Assembly: GCA_041306005.1 (NCBI GenBank)
Contig: JBFYKJ010000063.1
Location: 1 to 17,944, forward strand
Direction: 5' to 3'
DNA from: JBFYKJ01 sp041306005
GTDB taxonomy: Archaea > Altiarchaeota > Altiarchaeia > JAFGQM01
DNA: 17,944 nt
Part shown: positions 16,025 through 17,944 of the stretch, one piece after another
Position numbering within the stretch: the stretch's first letter is position 1
Layout: the number at the start of each line of letters is the position of its first letter
Translations under genes and position numbers: made by a program
Notes under the pieces: generated by a model
What the model was told of the DNA's origin: nothing
Seen by the model: only the letters and a program-made list of their open reading frames with translations
Databases searched by the model: none

Positions 16025-16719
16025 ACCGGCTTATATTAGTTGCACTGGCTGCGGGCGTATTGTGCCTAGCTGCTTCAGCATGCGCCCTGAAGAACCCGTC
16101 TGCGGTCTACTGCACCGGGATGGGCTACGAGTTCCTTGTCGCCGAGACGCCGCAGGGGGAGAACGGTGTCTGCAAGCTGCCGGATGGGAGCTATGTCAGC
16201 GCCTGGTGGTTCCTCGAGGGGAAGGTGAAGAGGGAATTCACATACTGCGGGAAGAACGGGTACGGGATTAAAACAATCAGCGGCGAGCTTTGCGATAGGA
16301 ACGTGATCAACGACGAGTGCTCTGTTTGCATAATGCCCGACGGGAGGGAGATCGAAGTCAGCGAGCTCATGAACCTCAGCTTCTCCGAGCTTGTCTGCGG
16401 CGACGGGATATGCGGCATGGGACCCGAGAACTGGACGTCCTGCCCGCAGGACTGCAATGCCAGCTCTGTTGACGGGTTCTGCAACGCGGCCGGGCCGGGG
16501 TGCGACCCGGATTGCGAAGATGGGGAAGACTCTGACTGTAGGGACGGGAGCGTGCCCGTAGAGGCGCCTGGGGCGGCAGGGCAGGGGGCAGACCTGAACA
16601 TCATAATCGCTGTTCTGGCCGTCCTGGCGAGCATCATGTGCCTGGCGGTGTTCATCAGGAAGAGGCCCAAGAAGGCCCCCGATGCCGGAGAGGCAAAGAA
16701 GGCTGACAAGGCTGTCTAG
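16021..16719 (+). CDS. Membrane-anchored DUF333-domain protein coupled to the protease
   Basis: 232 residues from ATG 16021, whose ATGA overlaps the protease stop by 4 bp, so translation is probably coupled. Signal peptide 1-~22 (MNRLILVALAAGVLCLAASA); the AASAC end resembles but does not fit a lipobox. Residues 25-76 match DUF333: NPSAVYC, GVCKLPDGSYVSAWWFLEG. A degenerate second copy may follow (~100-117, ECSVCIMPDGREIEVSEL). Then comes a Cys-rich CGDGICGMGPENWTSCPQDC motif (126-145) and acidic Cys-spaced residues. A single membrane helix (193-212) is followed by a Lys-rich cytosolic tail. Function of DUF333 is unknown. Its fixed position beside the papain-like enzyme suggests an anchor, chaperone or inhibitor, which is inference. 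Confidence 0.8.
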   Translation: MNRLILVALAAGVLCLAASACALKNPSAVYCTGMGYEFLVAETPQGENGVCKLPDGSYVSAWWFLEGKVKREFTYCGKNGYGIKTISGELCDRNVINDECSVCIMPDGREIEVSELMNLSFSELVCGDGICGMGPENWTSCPQDCNASSVDGFCNAAGPGCDPDCEDGEDSDCRDGSVPVEAPGAAGQGADLNIIIAVLAVLASIMCLAVFIRKRPKKAPDAGEAKKADKAV

Positions 16720-16734
16720 GTCCTTAAACCCGGC

Positions 16735-16743
16735 TTTTTATCC
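16735..16743 (+). promoter_or_regulatory. TATA box of the DUF5654 gene
   Basis: tttttatcc, identical to the box at 13261. The predicted start site near 16764 gives a leader of about 36 nt. Unlike the leaderless genes nearby, this leader carries a Shine-Dalgarno sequence (aggag, 16789-16793) 6 nt before the ATG. Confidence 0.6.
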
Positions 16744-16799
16744 CCCCTCCAGTTCTTAACCCATCCCGACCGGGGGATAACCGGAAATAGGAGAACAAT

Positions 16800-17081
16800 A
16801 TGCAAAAAGAAGTCATAGACAAGATATCGGAATTGATGACCGCGGCTTTCGGGCTCATAGCGGCCCTTGCCTGGAACGAGGCGATAAAGTCGCTCTTCTC
16901 ATGCCAGGAAGTCGCCGGCCCGGGCGGCGTGAAGACAATGACCTGCGGGCCCCTTGCGGGCGCAGCGGCCTATGGGCCGTGGATATACGCTATCTTCGTG
17001 ACCATAATAGCGGTCGTTGTGGCTATATGGATAGGCCGCATTGCGAAAAAGGCTGCAGCCGCGGAGCTCAAAAGGAAGTAA
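16800..17081 (+). CDS. DUF5654 family small membrane protein
   Basis: 93 residues. The N-terminus MQKEVIDKISELMTAAFGLI and the AALAWNEAIKSLF run are the pattern I recognise for the archaeal DUF5654 family, function unknown. Two membrane helices are evident: ~12-30 and ~58-81 (YGPWIYAIFVTIIAVVVAIW), joined by a Gly-rich loop holding two Cys (positions 35 and 49), with a Lys/Arg tail (IAKKAAAAELKRK). The start has a good Shine-Dalgarno (aggag) and its own TATA box, and the gene ends before a strong hairpin terminator, so it forms a single-gene unit. Confidence 0.8.
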   Translation: MQKEVIDKISELMTAAFGLIAALAWNEAIKSLFSCQEVAGPGGVKTMTCGPLAGAAAYGPWIYAIFVTIIAVVVAIWIGRIAKKAAAAELKRK

Positions 17082-17098
17082 GGGCTCGCGAAGCAAAA

Positions 17099-17130
17099 GG
17101 GGGCGAAAGCCCCCTAGTTATTTCTTTTTA
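17099..17130 (+). terminator. Hairpin terminator after the DUF5654 gene
   Basis: Perfect 6-bp G+C stem (gggggc/gccccc, 17099-17114) closed by a GAAA tetraloop, followed by the T-rich run tagttatttcttttt. It lies 18 bp after the stop codon. Confidence 0.7.
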
Positions 17131-17163
17131 GAGAATACCTATTTTAACTAACCCGAGTAACCG

Positions 17164-17183
17164 CCCGCTTTTTTATGAGCGGG
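17164..17183 (-). terminator. Possible hairpin ending the minus-strand small-gene pair
   Basis: Stem cccgct/agcggg with an 8-nt A/T-rich loop, 19 bp beyond the stop of the minus-strand gene at 17202. On the minus strand the distal side is only weakly T-rich, so a termination role is tentative. Confidence 0.35.
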
Positions 17184-17201
17184 TTGGGAACGCCGATCTC
17201 A

Positions 17202-17348
17202 CTAAAACGTCACCGTCAGTATCCCCGTGACCAAACAGACTGCGATAGCCAGCAGCAGAGCGCCAAGAAAACCGAATAGTTTCCAGCCGACTGCGAAGGC
17301 TATTACCGATAGCAGCGATATGCTGCCCCATTGCATTACTGCGTCCAT
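17202..17348 (-). CDS. Tiny hydrophobic membrane protein, paralog of its neighbour (48 aa)
   Basis: 48 residues, too short for usual length cut-offs. It reads MDAVMQWGSISLLSVIAF, then AVGWKLFGFLGALLLAIAV, then CLVTGILTVTF. It is hydrophobic from residue 9 to the end, with one central Gly-Trp-Lys break, so it is either one long membrane helix or a tight helical hairpin. It aligns without gaps over residues 5-46 to the protein encoded 13 bp upstream (17362-17505), sharing WGS, IAF, VGW, FG-LGA, VCL and GIL. That conservation is the evidence that both are translated. The internal Met at residue 5 is where similarity begins and may be the true start (17336). A weak Shine-Dalgarno-like taggga lies about 10 nt before the first ATG. 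Family not recognised. Confidence 0.65.
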   Translation of the reverse strand: MDAVMQWGSISLLSVIAFAVGWKLFGFLGALLLAIAVCLVTGILTVTF

Positions 17349-17361
17349 TTTGTATATGTCC

Positions 17362-17505
17362 CTATTTTATTACAAGTATTCCCATCAACAGACAAACTAC
17401 TACCGCCAGCACTATGGCGCCCAGAAGGCCAAAAATATACCAGCCGACTAAAAAGGCTATTAGCGACCCCAGTGTGAGGCTGCCCCACTTCATTGTTACG
17501 GTCAT
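17362..17505 (-). CDS. Tiny hydrophobic membrane protein, paralog of its neighbour (47 aa)
   Basis: 47 residues: MTVTMKWGSLTLGSLIAF, then LVGWYIFGLLGAIVLAVVV, then CLLMGILVIK. Same plan as the gene that follows it on the minus strand: a polar first few residues with Met at position 5, WGS, then an almost unbroken hydrophobic stretch with a Gly-Trp centre and one Cys at position 38. Third-position differences are frequent between the two DNA copies while the protein pattern is kept, which argues for selection on protein. A TATA-like tgatataag (about 17520-17528, minus strand) lies about 31 bp before the Met-5 codon at 17493, favouring the shorter start (43 residues). The second gene follows after 13 bp, so the pair is probably one transcript. 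Confidence 0.65.
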   Translation of the reverse strand: MTVTMKWGSLTLGSLIAFLVGWYIFGLLGAIVLAVVVCLLMGILVIK

Positions 17506-17644
17506 TTTTTGGTATTTCGCTTATATCAGGTCTGACTCTGTTTTCCGAGACGCCCGAGACGCGGCATTTATCGCTCAATCGTCATGCCCGGCAGGGGCGC
17601 CCCTTGCAAACAGTTATAACTTGTGTTTTTGGACTATGGGCCCC

Positions 17645-17776
17645 TTAGGAGTCCATGATCTTCTTGCCGGCAGCTCGGTTCTTTACCATGCCCTTGCCGC
17701 CCTTTGTCTTTTTTGCGCGCGCTTTTGCAGCCTTCATCTTTCCGCCTCTGGCGGCCTTGTCCTTCTTTTTGGTCAT
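17645..17776 (-). CDS. Lys-rich 43-aa basic protein
   Basis: 43 residues: MTKKKDKAARGGKMKAAKAR, then AKKTKGGKGMVKNRAAGKKI, then MDS. About a third of residues are Lys and several are Arg, with Ala and Gly filling the rest, as in histone-H1-tail-like or other nucleic-acid-binding peptides. No family is recognised. A Shine-Dalgarno (ggag, 17786-17789) stands 9 nt before the ATG, and the upstream region has TATA-like sequences and a perfect inverted repeat, which supports a real gene. A longer overlapping frame (17634-17828) is judged spurious. A DNA- or RNA-compacting role is inference from composition only. Confidence 0.55.
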   Translation of the reverse strand: MTKKKDKAARGGKMKAAKARAKKTKGGKGMVKNRAAGKKIMDS

Positions 17777-17801
17777 ATTGGTAGTCTCCGTATGGTTGGG
17801 T

Positions 17802-17822
17802 AATCTTACCGAGGGTAAGATT
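17802..17822. promoter_or_regulatory. Perfect 9-bp inverted repeat upstream of the Lys-rich gene
   Basis: Arms aatcttacc (17802-17810) and ggtaagatt (17814-17822) around a 3-base centre. It lies 26-46 bp before the minus-strand ATG at 17776, between the TATA-like sequences and the Shine-Dalgarno. It is either an operator for a dimeric repressor or an mRNA leader hairpin. Confidence 0.6.
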
Positions 17823-17823
17823 G

Positions 17824-17858
17824 TACATATATGTAATGATAGCAGCTTTAAAAAGCTG
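17824..17858 (-). promoter_or_regulatory. Candidate promoter of the Lys-rich gene
   Basis: Two TATA-like elements: the palindrome tacatatatgta (17824-17835), and tttttaaa inside a second inverted repeat (cagcttt-aa-aaagctg, 17843-17858). The outer one would start transcription just upstream of the 9-bp inverted repeat; the inner one would start inside it. Confidence 0.45.
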
Positions 17859-17944
17859 TCAATTGCCCCTAATCCCCATTCGCACCGCTATTTGCCGGTA
17901 GAAAAGCCGTTTATGCTCGGGAGCTAACGAGTTTCGCTCAGCCC

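Noticed and set aside
17545..17562. Tandem 9-bp duplication (ccgagacgc twice)
   Set aside because: It is a single short duplication with no further copies or associated structure; chance is sufficient.
17634..17828. 64-codon minus-strand frame overlapping the Lys-rich gene
   Set aside because: It runs through the inverted repeat and Shine-Dalgarno in another frame; the 43-codon frame has the better start signal and composition.
17859..17944. Possible tRNA or other RNA gene at the right edge
   Set aside because: No T-arm, D-arm or acceptor pairing could be found on either strand; a TATA-like gtttatgc at about 17909 may serve a gene beyond the window.

Overview
The window is archaeal. The leucyl-tRNA synthetase is of the archaeal type. 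The promoters carry TATA boxes, several of which predict leaderless or short-leader transcripts. An archaeal DUF2683-type antitoxin is paired with a RelE-like toxin, and a DUF5654 protein and an ACT-DUF5612 protein are present. The DNA is G+C-rich. The surface-protein style (Cys-rich, thrombospondin-3-like Ca loops, beta-helix repeats) is seen in DPANN and related uncultured archaea. I cannot fix the lineage from this sequence alone; Diapherotrites- or Micrarchaeota-like is only a guess.

Layout. 1-2601 (+): an amino-acid biosynthesis run of argB (cut at the left edge), argD and an ACT-domain protein. 2602-2724: a convergent gap holding a degenerate 25-bp direct repeat. 2725-4172 (-): a PfkB sugar or nucleoside kinase behind a RelE/DUF2683 toxin-antitoxin pair with its own TATA box. 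4216-7410 (-): leucyl-tRNA synthetase followed 6 bp later by an unrecognised 110-aa protein; a 23-bp tandem repeat sits in the predicted leuS leader. 7542-8189 (-): a SAM-dependent methyltransferase, divergent from the next block.

8288-16719 (+) is the accessory heart of the window. It encodes a 1339-residue cell-surface protein (Ig-like domain, parallel beta-helix, M64-like metalloprotease, transmembrane helix, cytosolic zinc ribbon) and a stand-alone LigD-type 3'-phosphoesterase. These are followed by a small basic orphan, a 911-residue secreted papain-like protease with Ca-binding and Cys-rich repeats, and a membrane-anchored DUF333 protein whose start overlaps the protease stop. Two unrelated secreted peptidases sharing the same Cys-rich accessory motifs suggest an extracellular proteolysis or cell-contact function. 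The DUF333 protein is a candidate partner of the papain-like enzyme.

16800-17944: a DUF5654 two-helix membrane protein with a GNRA-loop terminator, followed on the minus strand by three very small genes: a tandem pair of paralogous ~47-aa hydrophobic proteins and a 43-aa Lys-rich protein. The last has a perfect 9-bp inverted repeat in its leader or promoter. The final 86 bases hold nothing I can identify.
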